Below are positions 1 to 9,485 of a stretch of 64,000 bases of DNA, piece by piece (position 1 is the first letter of the stretch; every line of letters starts with the position of its first letter). The notes under the pieces were generated by a model that did not search any database, had not been told where the DNA came from, and saw only the letters and a list, made by a program, of their open reading frames with translations. The stretch lies in NCBI GenBank assembly GCA_024180945.1, contig JAKSGN010000043.1, forward strand, positions 2,976,001 to 3,040,000, read 5' to 3'. The position numbers and the translations under genes were made by a program. Source of the stretch: Macrophomina tecta (Eukaryota; Ascomycota; Dothideomycetes; Botryosphaeriales; Botryosphaeriaceae).

Positions 1-135
1 GTGCAGGATATTATCTTGTGGATTAATTGGTCGTCAAGGGGGATGCCACTTTTCGTATTTAGATATGTTCTGCCCAAGCATTGATATTCCCTGTTGGGTC
101 CTGAACCTTAAACAGGGCGACAATGCAATTTCCAT

Positions 136-1482
136 CTACCAGTTCGCCCTCTTCTTCAACTTCTCATTCTGTACAATTTCGATAAAGTATTGGTCGGGGT
201 CTGTCACGGTATTAGCTGCCAACATCACTTGAGATGAGGATGTTATACTTACCGAGAACAAAGGCAATGTTCTTCATACGGCCATCGGTGAGTCTCTTCT
301 TCCAGTTGACGTTCTTCTCCTCGAACCTAGCGCAAGCGGCTTCGAGATCATCCACAACAACACAAATGTGGCCAAATCCCTGGGGCTGGTCGTTGCCGTT
401 GTGGTATTTGAATTCGGCATCGTTCTCCGTGCCGTAGTTCCAAGTCAGTTCCAGTAGGCCCTCGCGGTCAGCAGTTGGATTGACACCATTAGCACTCTCC
501 TTTGCCGCAGGCGGCCCATAGCCAAGGAAGTACAAGTTGAATTTGGCGTCCTTGTTCTCGTGGGTGCGGAGAAGCTTCATACCCATGACTTCTTGGTAGA
601 AGGCCAAAGACTTCTCGGGGTCCTTGACACGGATCATGGTGTGGTTCTGCATGCTTTGTAAGTTTGCTTATAAACCCAACTTTGGCGACGGCCACGCACC
701 ATGCGGTATGTCTCCACGTCGGTTTCCTTGACATTCTCAGTTGCCTCGAGGGGCTGCTGACCGATCACCTCAACCTACCCAGCTCAAGTATTAGCTTTAC
801 TTCCAGTGGGATGGTAGTTATGTGGCTGACCCAGTAGCCGTCGGGATCGAGCACGAAGGCAATGTGCCTCATGCGGCCATCCGTCAGCTTCTTCTGGAAC
901 TTGTAGCCCGCATCCTCCAGTCTCTGGCAGGCGGCCTGGATGTTGTCCACCGAAATGCAGAGGTGACCAAAGCCCTTGTAAGGCTCGGTGTTGCCGTTCA
1001 CGATCTTGTACTCGGGGTCGTTCTCGGTGCCATAGTTGTGGGTCAATTCGACAATGCCCTCGCGGTCGGTCCAATGGTTGCCGTGAGAGGCGGCCTTGGG
1101 GCTGTCGTATGCGAGGAAGTAGAGATCGAATTTCGCATCCGGGTTCTCAAGCTTGTTGATAAGCTTCATGCCCAGGAACTCGTAGAACTGGACGGATCGC
1201 TTGGGGTCTTTCACCCGGATCCTGCGAGACTGGTGAGCGCTGCGAAGGGCGATTGAGGGATCGAAGGCTGGCGACATACATGGAATGGTTCAGCTTGTAC
1301 GTGCTCGGATCGGTCGCCATTGTTGCGAATGCTCGGACGAGAGCTGGAGCGCACTTGGTGGTGAACTGGGGCCGCGAGGTTGTGAAGGCGCGTAAGAAGA
1401 GGCGTGGCGCTGTGAGCATTGGCGGGTAGTGGAGCGGAGAGGGTGGCCGAAATGCATAAGTAATCGGCGACTGTAAGCGCAT
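136..1482 (-). CDS. GLO1: Two-domain glyoxalase I (lactoylglutathione lyase), possible mitochondrial presequence
   Basis: Isomerises the methylglyoxal-glutathione hemithioacetal to S-lactoylglutathione. Five exons fit: 1280-1482, 831-1221, 700-774, 253-646 and 136-200, with every phase closing (375 codons). Two tandem glyoxalase domains are visible, each opening with NHSMIRVKDP or NHTMIRVKDP and each containing TDREG, an ELT(H/W)NYGTEN stretch, GFGHICV-type metal-site strands and LTDGRM. This is the fused two-domain form known from yeasts and other fungi. The last exon supplies DPDQYFIEIV, which restores the end of domain 2. The longest start (1482) adds an Arg/Ser-rich presequence; in-frame ATGs at 1420 (MLTAPRL) and 1320 (MATDPSTYK) would give a shorter leader and a cytosolic form. 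The family call is firm; which start is used is inference. Confidence 0.93.
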
Positions 1483-2351
1483 CGAAGGGCTCGATAATGA
1501 CGTGGGTGCGACTGCCCCTCCCAGGCCCCGCCGCTGGCCCGTGTCAATCCCGCGCCGACCGAGGGGGAGAGGTCACGCTCAGGGCCGCACATGGCGGGGC
1601 GGACTGCTGGTCGCGCAGAGCATCAGAAGTCGTGAGGACGCAGCAGCGGAGCCCTGCAGGAGCCGACAGGAAGTTAGCCTGCGCCGGTGAGCACCTTGGG
1701 GGACAGAACTGGGGCCGGGTCACGTGATGAGCAAGGCTCGCTTCGCTTTTAGCGCCCGAAGATAGACGCGCTTTGGCCGGCGCGCGAGATTACTGACTGT
1801 ATCAACGACACGACAGCACTCCAGCATGGCCTCCCGCGATCTCAGCTGCCGCGCCGAGTCCTGACCAAGTCCACCATGCCCCCGACCCCTGCGCACATCA
1901 ACTCTCTTTCTCGACCCTGCGCTGTTCCCCAATTCTGCCCTCTGATGTTGACGCCTCGACCGCCTATCGCTGCTGACGGCCCCGAATCCACCACCGCGGA
2001 GAAGACTACCACCTGAGCCGCCGCTCGCTAGCCTACCTATCAGCGTTTTGCCTGCTCTCGCCGCCTACGCCTCCAGCCACTGCAATCCGCTAAACCCGTA
2101 TGTGTCTGCCGCCTTTTGCGCCTCCCAGTCACGCCCTACTTTTGTTGCCTCACCCTGCTTTCCATGCCGCTCGCGCCGCCTTCTGTGCTTCTCACTGTCG
2201 CCTGCCTTTTGTGCCCCCTCACGAAAGGCTGTGTTACATTGTTTGCCGCTCTCTTGGCTTGCACTCAGACCCTGCACACATCTGCTGATCCACCAAACCG
2301 CTTGCGTTGTTTGCGCCGTCCGCCCAAATCTGTGCTGATTCCATTCCATCA
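1483..2351. promoter_or_regulatory. Divergent intergenic region, glyoxalase I / roadblock gene
   Basis: About 870 bp between two divergent starts. It is C/T-rich on the plus strand close to the roadblock start (about 2050-2350), as usual for fungal core promoters and 5' UTRs. Short open frames here overlap one another on both strands and look non-coding. No specific binding site can be named. Confidence 0.4.
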
Positions 2352-3205
2352 ATGTCCAGGCCAGCCTCCCTGAGCAGATCGCCCATCATGCTCAATGTCA
2401 AGAAGCTCAGCGATCTGCTCGCAAAGAATGTAGACCCGAGGCTTTACCCGCGCATGTTGTGAGTATTGCCAGCGTGTACGCCCCAAGCCCCGCGCTAATG
2501 CGAAATCTAGCGTCATGTCTCCCAACGGAACTCTATTGGCCTATTCAACCCCGGCCAACATCAAGGAGCTTCGGGACCAGGCTGCTCTGATCTCCATGGC
2601 ATGGAAAGAACACGAGCTCAACATCCACGAAGAAGCAGACTATGCTGATCAGGAGTCCTCTTCGCCCCCGAAGCCTCTGGAGACGCTTACTATCGAATTC
2701 GACAACAACAACCTCATTGTCCGCGCCATTCAACCAAAGCTGCTACTAGTCCTCGTCGGAGGAGTCCCTCCTGGGCGCAAGCAAACCTTCAAAATCACTC
2801 CCGAAACCCAAGGCGGTACCCGCTATCCCGCTGAAATCTCCGGCCTCTCCGGCGGCCGACACGACGGTGTCATCGAGCCCTCCGAGTCATCTCAAGCGTC
2901 TGGCCAAGGGCATGGACTTGTCGGTTCACCCGAGGCCCCGTCCAATGTCTCGCTTGCCGAAAGCACCATGAGCCAGAAAGAAAAGGACATGAAGCTCGGC
3001 GCTCTCCATATTCAGCGCAAGAAGTTAGACGCTATGACCAGGTTCATACGACAGGATTTCGAACGGAAAGGCTTTGTCATGCCTGACGATGTAAGCTTCC
3101 CTTAACCTGCATATTTCCAGGTTCGCAACCACTACTTGCTAGATGGAACTTGCACGGCGGAGCCGCAAGCGAGGTGCTTCCGCGGACTGTGGACAATCGA
3201 ATTAG
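2352..3205 (+). CDS. LAMTOR2/Ego3-like roadblock/LC7 protein (putative TORC1 scaffold subunit)
   Basis: Three exons are predicted: 2352-2458, 2511-3090 and 3143-3205 (introns of 52 nt each; about 249 aa). After a short Ser/Arg-rich leader the protein reads MLNVKKLSDLLAKN, then a strand-turn (F-V-MSPNGTLLAYS) and a helix (LRDQAALISMAWKEHE), then FDNNNLIVRAIQPKLLLVLVG. That is the alpha-beta-beta-alpha-beta order of roadblock/LC7 proteins and resembles LAMTOR2, a lysosome/vacuole Ragulator-EGO subunit that supports Rag GTPase and TORC1 signalling. The rest is a Ser/Gly-rich insert followed by a helix ending in FERKGFVMPDD. The last exon uses the acceptor at 3142 and ends in a short basic tail; an earlier acceptor at 3120 is possible but would leave a 30-nt intron. 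Family assignment is from fold pattern only. Confidence 0.62.
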
Positions 3206-3385
3206 CATGCTGCAGCATATCTAGCACAAGGCGAGCTTTTTTCAGTTGATGTAGGGCGTTCTGCTTCAGCGTTTCTTCTGGATATCCCCGATGTCGTGAT
3301 TTCTTAAGGTGGTCGTTCCGTGATGTCTTCTGGTTTAATTTGGTACTTGTGGAATTGCATTCGGGCATTTCAGCGGCATTGCACA

Positions 3386-3713
3386 TCAATCCAATTGCAT
3401 AAATTCATGTAAGTAGATGTACAATCTTGTAACGTGATATTTTTCGGACAGACCAATGGGAGGTAAGATGAGGTGATCAACAAAAAGAGCGGCATCAGGG
3501 ACAAACAAGCCTATGGGGGGTTAGAGCATCACCCAAACGCAAGTGTCCCCAAAACTCACGAACGTTTACATCCGGACGAATGCTTCCGCATTCCACGGCC
3601 CTGGCTGTGTTGAAAAGGCCTCGGGGCTCGAATGTGTTGATGTCAAAGGTCCGTGAGCCCAGATCCCTGGCTACGGGAGTGTGTCCGCAAAATGTCCCTA
3701 CATCGTTATGACG
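3386..3713 (-). CDS. Partial spliced reading frame of unknown function (5' end not resolved)
   Basis: On the minus strand an open stretch (3713-3560; RDLGSRTFDINTFEPRGLF, then ARAVECGSIRPDVNV) joins across a 49-nt intron (3511-3559: donor GTGAGT, CTAAC branch, acceptor CATAG) to a second open stretch (3510-3386; LFVPDAALFVDHLIL and on to a stop). Intron length and signals match the rest of the window, and the joined frame is open for about 92 codons. There is no in-frame ATG in the upstream stretch, so at least one exon further upstream (3714-4040) is expected; none could be fixed. I do not recognise the family. It lies tail-to-tail with the roadblock gene. It could be a small conserved protein or a gene remnant. 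Confidence 0.4.
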
Positions 3714-4047
3714 TCACGTCCCAGAGCTACCTTCCCTCTACTCGACTTCTCCCTCCACAGCTCGCATCCTTCTCTCGCATCGCAATCGAACCTGTCCACA
3801 TCTATTGAAGTACAGCAGAGGTAGCACCCCCTCAGTGCTGAGCAGAAGTCCACCACGGGACCAAGCTGACAGGCCAACCATCTCCAGCGCCGCTCACACT
3901 TTTGCGGCACCCCTAACCGAACTACCCCTCGCGCACTGGCAAATCAATTAGCCATCCTCCCATCCTATCACTTTCGCATCCCGGAGCGGCTGGGAATTCT
4001 CACATTCGCATAAAATCCTTGCGCGCCGCCGCCCCTCTCAGCCCAAC
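3714..4047. promoter_or_regulatory. Short divergent region upstream of the small mitochondrial-type gene
   Basis: About 330 bp, probably holding the promoter and 5' UTR of the plus-strand gene at 4048 and any missing 5' exon of the minus-strand frame. A 70-codon minus-strand frame (3698-3910) is Cys/Arg-rich and unconvincing. Confidence 0.3.
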
Positions 4048-4722
4048 ATGCTCCTCCCTACCGCCTCTCGCCGATTCCTCACCACCGCGATGGTGATGCC
4101 GCAGTATCGCCTCCGCAGCACCTGTCCGCGCGCCACACGCATCGCGAGCATCCGCGCCGCGACCGCCTCCCAGGCGCGCTCGCTCCACGCGTCGCGCGCC
4201 CTGTGCGGCGCGACCAAGGAGGACCACTTGGACCGCACGCGCCTCAACCCCACGAGCACCGAGTACAGCAAGAGCGGGTCAGACGACAAGTCAGCCGCCA
4301 TGGAGGACGCGGCCTTCAATCCCAACAAGACGAGCCCGGAGAGCGAGGTGGCGACTGCGGAACAGGAGAGCGGGGAGGTGAGAAAGCAGTCTTCCCAGGT
4401 TTGTCGGTTTTTGTTAGCTCTCAAAAGAGGAAGGCAAATGATCGACATCTCTTTTCCAGCATGAGGAGGACGATCGTTTGGCCCCTTTTTCGCGTGCTTT
4501 TATGAACGAAGGCTAATGGCTGAACGGCTGTAGCAGGGCTCTAACCCGTTGGATGTCAGTCCCGGCAACAAGGACGTCAGCGCTACGAAGGACCCTCAGA
4601 AGGGTGGCCCCGACAGGAGCCCTGGCGAGTCAGAGGGCCCGAGCATGCGTTCGAGGACTAGTGGAAAAGGCAGTCCGCAAAAGCACGGTGGTGGCAGAAC
4701 CGGCGGCGGTGCCGTGCCCTGA
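4048..4722 (+). CDS. Small hydrophilic protein with mitochondrial-type presequence, unknown function
   Basis: Two exons: 4048-4398 and 4537-4722 (178 codons plus stop). The first 50 residues are Arg/Ser/Ala-rich and almost free of acidic residues (MLLPTASRRFLTTAM..., then SQARSLHASRAL), typical of a cleavable mitochondrial targeting signal. The mature part is highly charged and low in hydrophobics (KEDHLDRTRLNPTSTEYSK; then a Gly/Ser/Pro-rich tail with repeated G-S-P-Q-K type steps), so it is likely disordered. I recall similar uncharacterised proteins in other ascomycetes but know no function. The intron (4399-4536, 138 nt) is longer than usual here and ends in a TAGCAG doublet, so splicing may add or omit one Gln. 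Confidence 0.7.
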
Positions 4723-5418
4723 TTGAAGCCTTCGATCACGCTCGTCCTGGCGAACGTAGGATTTACGCACAGCCATTCGGTATACGGTAGATACCAGCAG
4801 ACGTTGAGCTTCGGGAATGTTTATGGGAGTAGTTGTGAGTATGGCGCTACGGGAATAGCATTCAATCGATCAATTGCATTACTATCTTTGCTGTCCGATT
4901 CAACTTCGAATAGATCTACCTCGCCGAAAGAACCTGGGCCGCTGAGCCCAGGAACATACAAAAGAAAAAAAAAAGAGAAAAAGAAAAGAAAAGAGCGTCA
5001 GCTCCCTTCTTATTACCGTAGTTGTCTTATGTGCATCCACTTACCTCACTTCTTATGTTTCGCTGTTTTGATCATGAGGTGGATAACGTATTCCCAATAG
5101 ACTTCCTTTTCTTATTGAGACCCTTTCGCACACCAGTCCTGTACTCGGCCAAAATATGACCGGATCCTTGCATCAGTCTGCTGAGAAGCAGAATCGTTTC
5201 TTAGAAGGGTACAGCGAAGAACGTTCTCACATACCCTACCCTACAAGACCATTGACCCCATGATTTGCGTGGACCATTATTTCAGAGAGGCAATCATAAA
5301 AAATTTCATTACGACACGTTTTTGAACGTGTAAACCACAACTGAGCAGTGGATTTTGAAGATTTAGAAATCCAGACTTAAAATTCTATCGTCGCAAAACC
5401 TCAAACAGCACTTAACTT
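4723..5418. other. Convergent 3' intergenic region
   Basis: About 700 bp between convergent genes, AT-richer than the flanks, with an A-rich run at about 4960-4995. Compatible with two 3' UTRs and terminators; no gene seen. Confidence 0.4.
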
Positions 5419-8400
5419 CTACCTCCTACCGTAGACGGCGTGCTCCGCCCTTCCATTGCTCTTCTTCTCCCACGCCGGCTTCGACCTGCTCCATTCCTTA
5501 CCACCCCTGGCGGTCTCCTCCGCCATGCCCTCCTGGGCATAGCTGCCCACTGCATCAACTGCTCTACCGACGGTGCCCCGGCCAAGGACGCCCTTGAAGG
5601 AACTGTCAAAGTCCATATCCTGCGTATCGACTGGGTGCTCGTGCTCGGCGTCCCTGCGGAACAGATTCATGATATCCTTCATGCTGAGCTTATTGATAGC
5701 CTTGCCGCCCTCGATGGCTGCGTTGGCCAGCTTGCGCTTGGCCTCCTGCAGGTCGAGTATGCGCTCCTCAACCGTCTTGCGGATCGTGAGCTTGTAGACG
5801 ACAACGTCGACAGTCTGGTTCAGACGGTGGACGCGATCGATTGCTTGCTCCTCGACGAAGGGATTCCAGAACGGCTCCAGGATGATGACACGGGAGGCGG
5901 CCGTGAGGTTGAGCCCCAGAGAACCGCACTTCAGTGAGCAAAGGAGGACGCGAGTTCCGGGGTCATTACGGAGTTTGTTGAGCGAAGCTTCGCGCATGTC
6001 ATTACGCATGCTGCCGTCGTAGCGAGTGAAACGGTGTCCTGCACTGCGGAGGAAGGGTTCGATGAGATCGAGCATGGAGGTGAACTGGCTGAACACGATG
6101 ACCTTGTGTTCAGGAGTTTCCTTCTTGAGAATTTCCAATAATCTGGTGATCTTAGTGGAAGGAAGGAGTCTGCCATCGTCGTTCGAGGAGTAGTCGGTGT
6201 CAGCGTCTGAGTCTTCGTCGTCGTTATCATCCTCTTCCACATCCTCGCCCTCCTCTTCCTCTTCCTCTTCCTCTTCCTCTTCTGAAGATGACTCTTCAGT
6301 CTGCTCCTCGGCTTCTGACGAGACTAGACTAATAACCTTTTCCTTAGGGGATGTCTCGGATGCTTCATCCCCAGTCTCCGAATCATCAGAGTCAAGCCAT
6401 TCACCACCACCTTCTGCGTTCTCATCATCAGTGCCACCGGCCCTGCCGAGGTCTTTGACATCGCGCTGATCTTCTGGAACGAGCCACTCCCCTCCCTCTT
6501 CCTCATCATCACTGTCAAGGATGACTCTCTTTTTACGGATGAGCTTTGTCGGCTTCCTAGGCGACTCGTCGTCGTCTCCTTCATCATCGTCCTTCGCCTC
6601 AATCGCTTCTTTCTCTTTTGTTTCCTTGGACCGACGTTTCTTTTTGTGGCGTTTTTTCTGAGCATCTAGATCAGCCTCGCAGTCAGCGCACCTGACTGCA
6701 CCGGCAGAGGCTTCTGCCTTTGACAGCTCAATTTGGCAGACATCGCAGTTCTTCGATGCGACGCTAACTCCACCAAACAAATCTGCAAGGTCATCCAACT
6801 CCTTGTTCTCTTCAGCCTTTGACTTCCTAGGGCTCTGCAACTCCTTGGGCATACCAGGTCCTGCACCATTGATGGCATCCCTGTCTTTACCGACCTGGCC
6901 ACCGACGAGTTCTGGGTGGTTGCAAGCCTGCCTCAGGCGCAGAAGAAGGACCAAGGCACCAATGTAATCGGCCTTCTCTCCTCCCATCAGCTCACGCAGG
7001 CGGCTTTGTGCACGGTCTGCTAGACGGTCATAGAAGCTACGCTCGTCTGGCGTGAAATCTGCAACAATCGTCTCAACCTTGCGGCCGACGATCCTGAATC
7101 CCTCGCTCTTCTGGCCATCCTTGGTCGGTTTACCACCAGGGTTGAGCGCACCCTCTTGTTTCAGGACGTCTTTGGTCCTGCGTTTCATAAAGGCTTTCAA
7201 GAAGACCTGAAGCCTTCGCATGGCGAGGTTGCCACGGCCGCTCTTCATCGGGCCTGCGATGTCGTTCTTCCATCGACTGAGCTCATCGTAGGGCTTGATA
7301 CGGAGAAAGCGGATCAAGCTCTGGAGCTCATCCAAGTTGTTCTGCATCGGAGTACCAGTCAAGCACCAGCGGTAGTATGAGCGCAAGCCATAAGCTGCCT
7401 GTGTCATCTTCGCATTCCGATTCTTGATACTGTGTGCCTCGTCTAGCATGATGCGGTACCAGTGAACACCGTAACAGCCAATTTTCGGTCCCTCAGGTCC
7501 GTCAGAGCTTGCTGCATGCTCAGAAGCAAGGCTTTGGTAGGTGGTGACCACGATATCGTACTTCTTGAGCTCTTCGCCCCGTTTGGTACGGGAAGGACCA
7601 TGGTGCACCAGTACTTTGAGTTTGTGAGAGGAAAGCACCTTCGTCTTGACTTCACTCTCCCACTGCTTGATCAGTGCAAGCGGAGCTACGACAAGAGTGC
7701 TCTTGCAGACGGTTGATGGAATCTTCTGCTTCTTGTCCTTGGGCTTCTCTTCGGAGGTCTCCTCACGCTCCGGGCGAGGGTTGTTGAGGATGAGGGCCAG
7801 TGACTGGATGGTCTTTCCCAGACCCATGTCATCTGCAAGGATTCCACCCTTCGGCAAGACACCGTTCTTCTTCCGCTGGCCGACTTCCTTGTCCATCATC
7901 CAGGCTACGCCATCCACTTGATGCGGAAGTAGTCTGACAGCCAAGCCATCAACGGTGCCATCATCCTCTTCATCTTCCTCTTCCCGGGGCTCGGGCTCCT
8001 GCTCGTCTTCCTTCACCTCGAGAGCTCTCAGTTTGTCCGCCAGACTCGAAAGCTTCTTTTCCTCGTCCTGCTTCCTTTGTTGCTTCCTTCGCCTGAGTCT
8101 GGTCTTTGGCTTGTCTTCGTCGTCATCGAAAGCACCTTCGAGCAGGTTCTTGATGTTCTCGTGTGCTTGGTTCGCGTCGACAAAGGCGAAGGGGTCTGCA
8201 GCGCCGAAACGGTCGTCTCGGATGGCGGCATCCGGGTTGAACTCTTCTTCTTCTTCATCATCGCTGCCAGTCAAGTCGATGGTGCGCCTCTGCTTCTCGC
8301 CCGAGAAATCGATCGGCGCGGGTCTGGGATGGTTGTTAATCGGCTGGAAACCTCCCACTGGGCGAGCGGAGGAATAGATGGGCCGAGGCGTAGGGGCGAT

Positions 8401-8961
8401 GGTATGCGGTTTTGGGGCAGAAGGCTTGAGGATCTCGACAACGTCTTGATCCTGACGCTGACCAGGGAGGAACCCCTTGGTGTTGGTCTTGTGAAATTCG
8501 GGGCGTGAAACACCCGGCTTATGCGGAACGAAGAGGTTGGAGTAGTTGTCGCGCCTCAAAGGATTCCGCAGAGGGCTGGCCTCGCCGAACTTTGGGCCGT
8601 CGGTAGGGGCATTGAACAAGGGGCGTGATGGCGGCTGCTGGCTAGGAGGCCTAGGCGGTTCGCGCTCGTTGACCATGATGTCGCGGCGCGTGTAGGCTGC
8701 GGTGTGTTTGACGTGAATGGGACGGGGCGAGTTTCCCGATAGTGACTCGGCGTCTGGATGTGCGTCCGGAGTGCGCTGTGGCGGAGAAGGTGGACTGAGC
8801 TTTGAGTTGTGTCCGCAGTCGTCCAACAGAGAGCTGCCGTCTCCGATGCTCAAGCTGCTGCCTGGGCTATTCCCAGGCTGTTTTTCTAACGACTGTCTGA
8901 GCACAACGATTGCGCTCGGCCCGTTGTGCGAGGGCGTAGTAAACGGTTGGTGGTTCGGCAA
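5419..8961 (-). CDS. SNF2-family ATPase/translocase, Rad5/Rad16/Uls1-like branch
   Basis: Single exon, 1180 aa, nuclear by composition. The N-terminal ~330 residues are Pro/Ser-rich and probably disordered. The SNF2 core begins at LLPHQVDGVAWM with motif I ADDMGLGKT (about residue 378), motif II DEAHSIKN (about 507), LTGTPMQNN, and the C-terminal RecA lobe with VIVFSQFTSML and motif VI VHRLNQT (about 1043). Between the lobes sits an acidic and Lys-rich insert with four cysteines (CDVC and CADC, plus-strand 6670-6770) where Rad5/Rad16/Uls1 relatives carry a RING finger, so a short zinc-binding element rather than a full RING. Two SUMO-interaction-like motifs are visible: IDLTGSDDEEEEE and VISLVSSEAEE. 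These suggest a SUMO-directed translocase in DNA repair or chromatin. Family firm; the specific ortholog is not. Confidence 0.88.
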   Translation of the reverse strand: MPNHQPFTTPSHNGPSAIVVLRQSLEKQPGNSPGSSLSIGDGSSLLDDCGHNSKLSPPSPPQRTPDAHPDAESLSGNSPRPIHVKHTAAYTRRDIMVNEREPPRPPSQQPPSRPLFNAPTDGPKFGEASPLRNPLRRDNYSNLFVPHKPGVSRPEFHKTNTKGFLPGQRQDQDVVEILKPSAPKPHTIAPTPRPIYSSARPVGGFQPINNHPRPAPIDFSGEKQRRTIDLTGSDDEEEEEFNPDAAIRDDRFGAADPFAFVDANQAHENIKNLLEGAFDDDEDKPKTRLRRRKQQRKQDEEKKLSSLADKLRALEVKEDEQEPEPREEEDEEDDGTVDGLAVRLLPHQVDGVAWMMDKEVGQRKKNGVLPKGGILADDMGLGKTIQSLALILNNPRPEREETSEEKPKDKKQKIPSTVCKSTLVVAPLALIKQWESEVKTKVLSSHKLKVLVHHGPSRTKRGEELKKYDIVVTTYQSLASEHAASSDGPEGPKIGCYGVHWYRIMLDEAHSIKNRNAKMTQAAYGLRSYYRWCLTGTPMQNNLDELQSLIRFLRIKPYDELSRWKNDIAGPMKSGRGNLAMRRLQVFLKAFMKRRTKDVLKQEGALNPGGKPTKDGQKSEGFRIVGRKVETIVADFTPDERSFYDRLADRAQSRLRELMGGEKADYIGALVLLLRLRQACNHPELVGGQVGKDRDAINGAGPGMPKELQSPRKSKAEENKELDDLADLFGGVSVASKNCDVCQIELSKAEASAGAVRCADCEADLDAQKKRHKKKRRSKETKEKEAIEAKDDDEGDDDESPRKPTKLIRKKRVILDSDDEEEGGEWLVPEDQRDVKDLGRAGGTDDENAEGGGEWLDSDDSETGDEASETSPKEKVISLVSSEAEEQTEESSSEEEEEEEEEEEGEDVEEDDNDDEDSDADTDYSSNDDGRLLPSTKITRLLEILKKETPEHKVIVFSQFTSMLDLIEPFLRSAGHRFTRYDGSMRNDMREASLNKLRNDPGTRVLLCSLKCGSLGLNLTAASRVIILEPFWNPFVEEQAIDRVHRLNQTVDVVVYKLTIRKTVEERILDLQEAKRKLANAAIEGGKAINKLSMKDIMNLFRRDAEHEHPVDTQDMDFDSSFKGVLGRGTVGRAVDAVGSYAQEGMAEETARGGKEWSRSKPAWEKKSNGRAEHAVYGRR

Positions 8962-9485
8962 AGTACTCGCTATGCGCGTGTCTCATGGGCTCTTCGGAGG
9001 AGTGGTGGCGAGCGAAGAAAGGAATTGGGCTGGCAGCAAGGCTGTTGCAGAGCCGGGACGCCCCGCGACGCGAGTCTTTCCTGGAGCTTTTCATAAAGGT
9101 CAGAGCGCGAAGAGGATCGACAGTACGAGGAACGGGAGCGACGAACCTGGGGGCGGGAGCTCGGCGCTAAGGAATGGCGGGGGGATTGCTGGGAGAGGGA
9201 AGGTGTGCGGGAGGGTGTTGAATCACCAGGCTATCGCCGCCGTTTCGCCGCGCGCCCGTTGCACCGGCAACGCCGCGTCATCTCCGCCTCCCCCCACCAG
9301 CGCGTCGCGCCACGAGAGCGCGCTCTCTCCGCCACGCATCTTGCCCTTCTCAACCGTCAGTCCCCCACGACCAGAGCTTTGAGTTTCTCGAGATCGTCCC
9401 ACCGCACAAGTGCACCCGTCCGTGGCGTTTACTTAACAATCGTTATTTCGTGCTCAGTGGCTGTTCTAGCACTACATCATCCCGC
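8962..9485. promoter_or_regulatory. Upstream region of the SNF2 gene
   Basis: 524 bp between the SNF2 start and the reductase stop, both on the minus strand. It should hold the SNF2 promoter and the reductase 3' UTR. Frames crossing it on the plus strand (8717-9382) are antisense shadows. Confidence 0.4.

Noticed and set aside
8717..9382. 221-codon plus-strand frame overlapping the SNF2 5' end
   Set aside because: Antisense to SNF2 coding sequence and its promoter; low-complexity translation.
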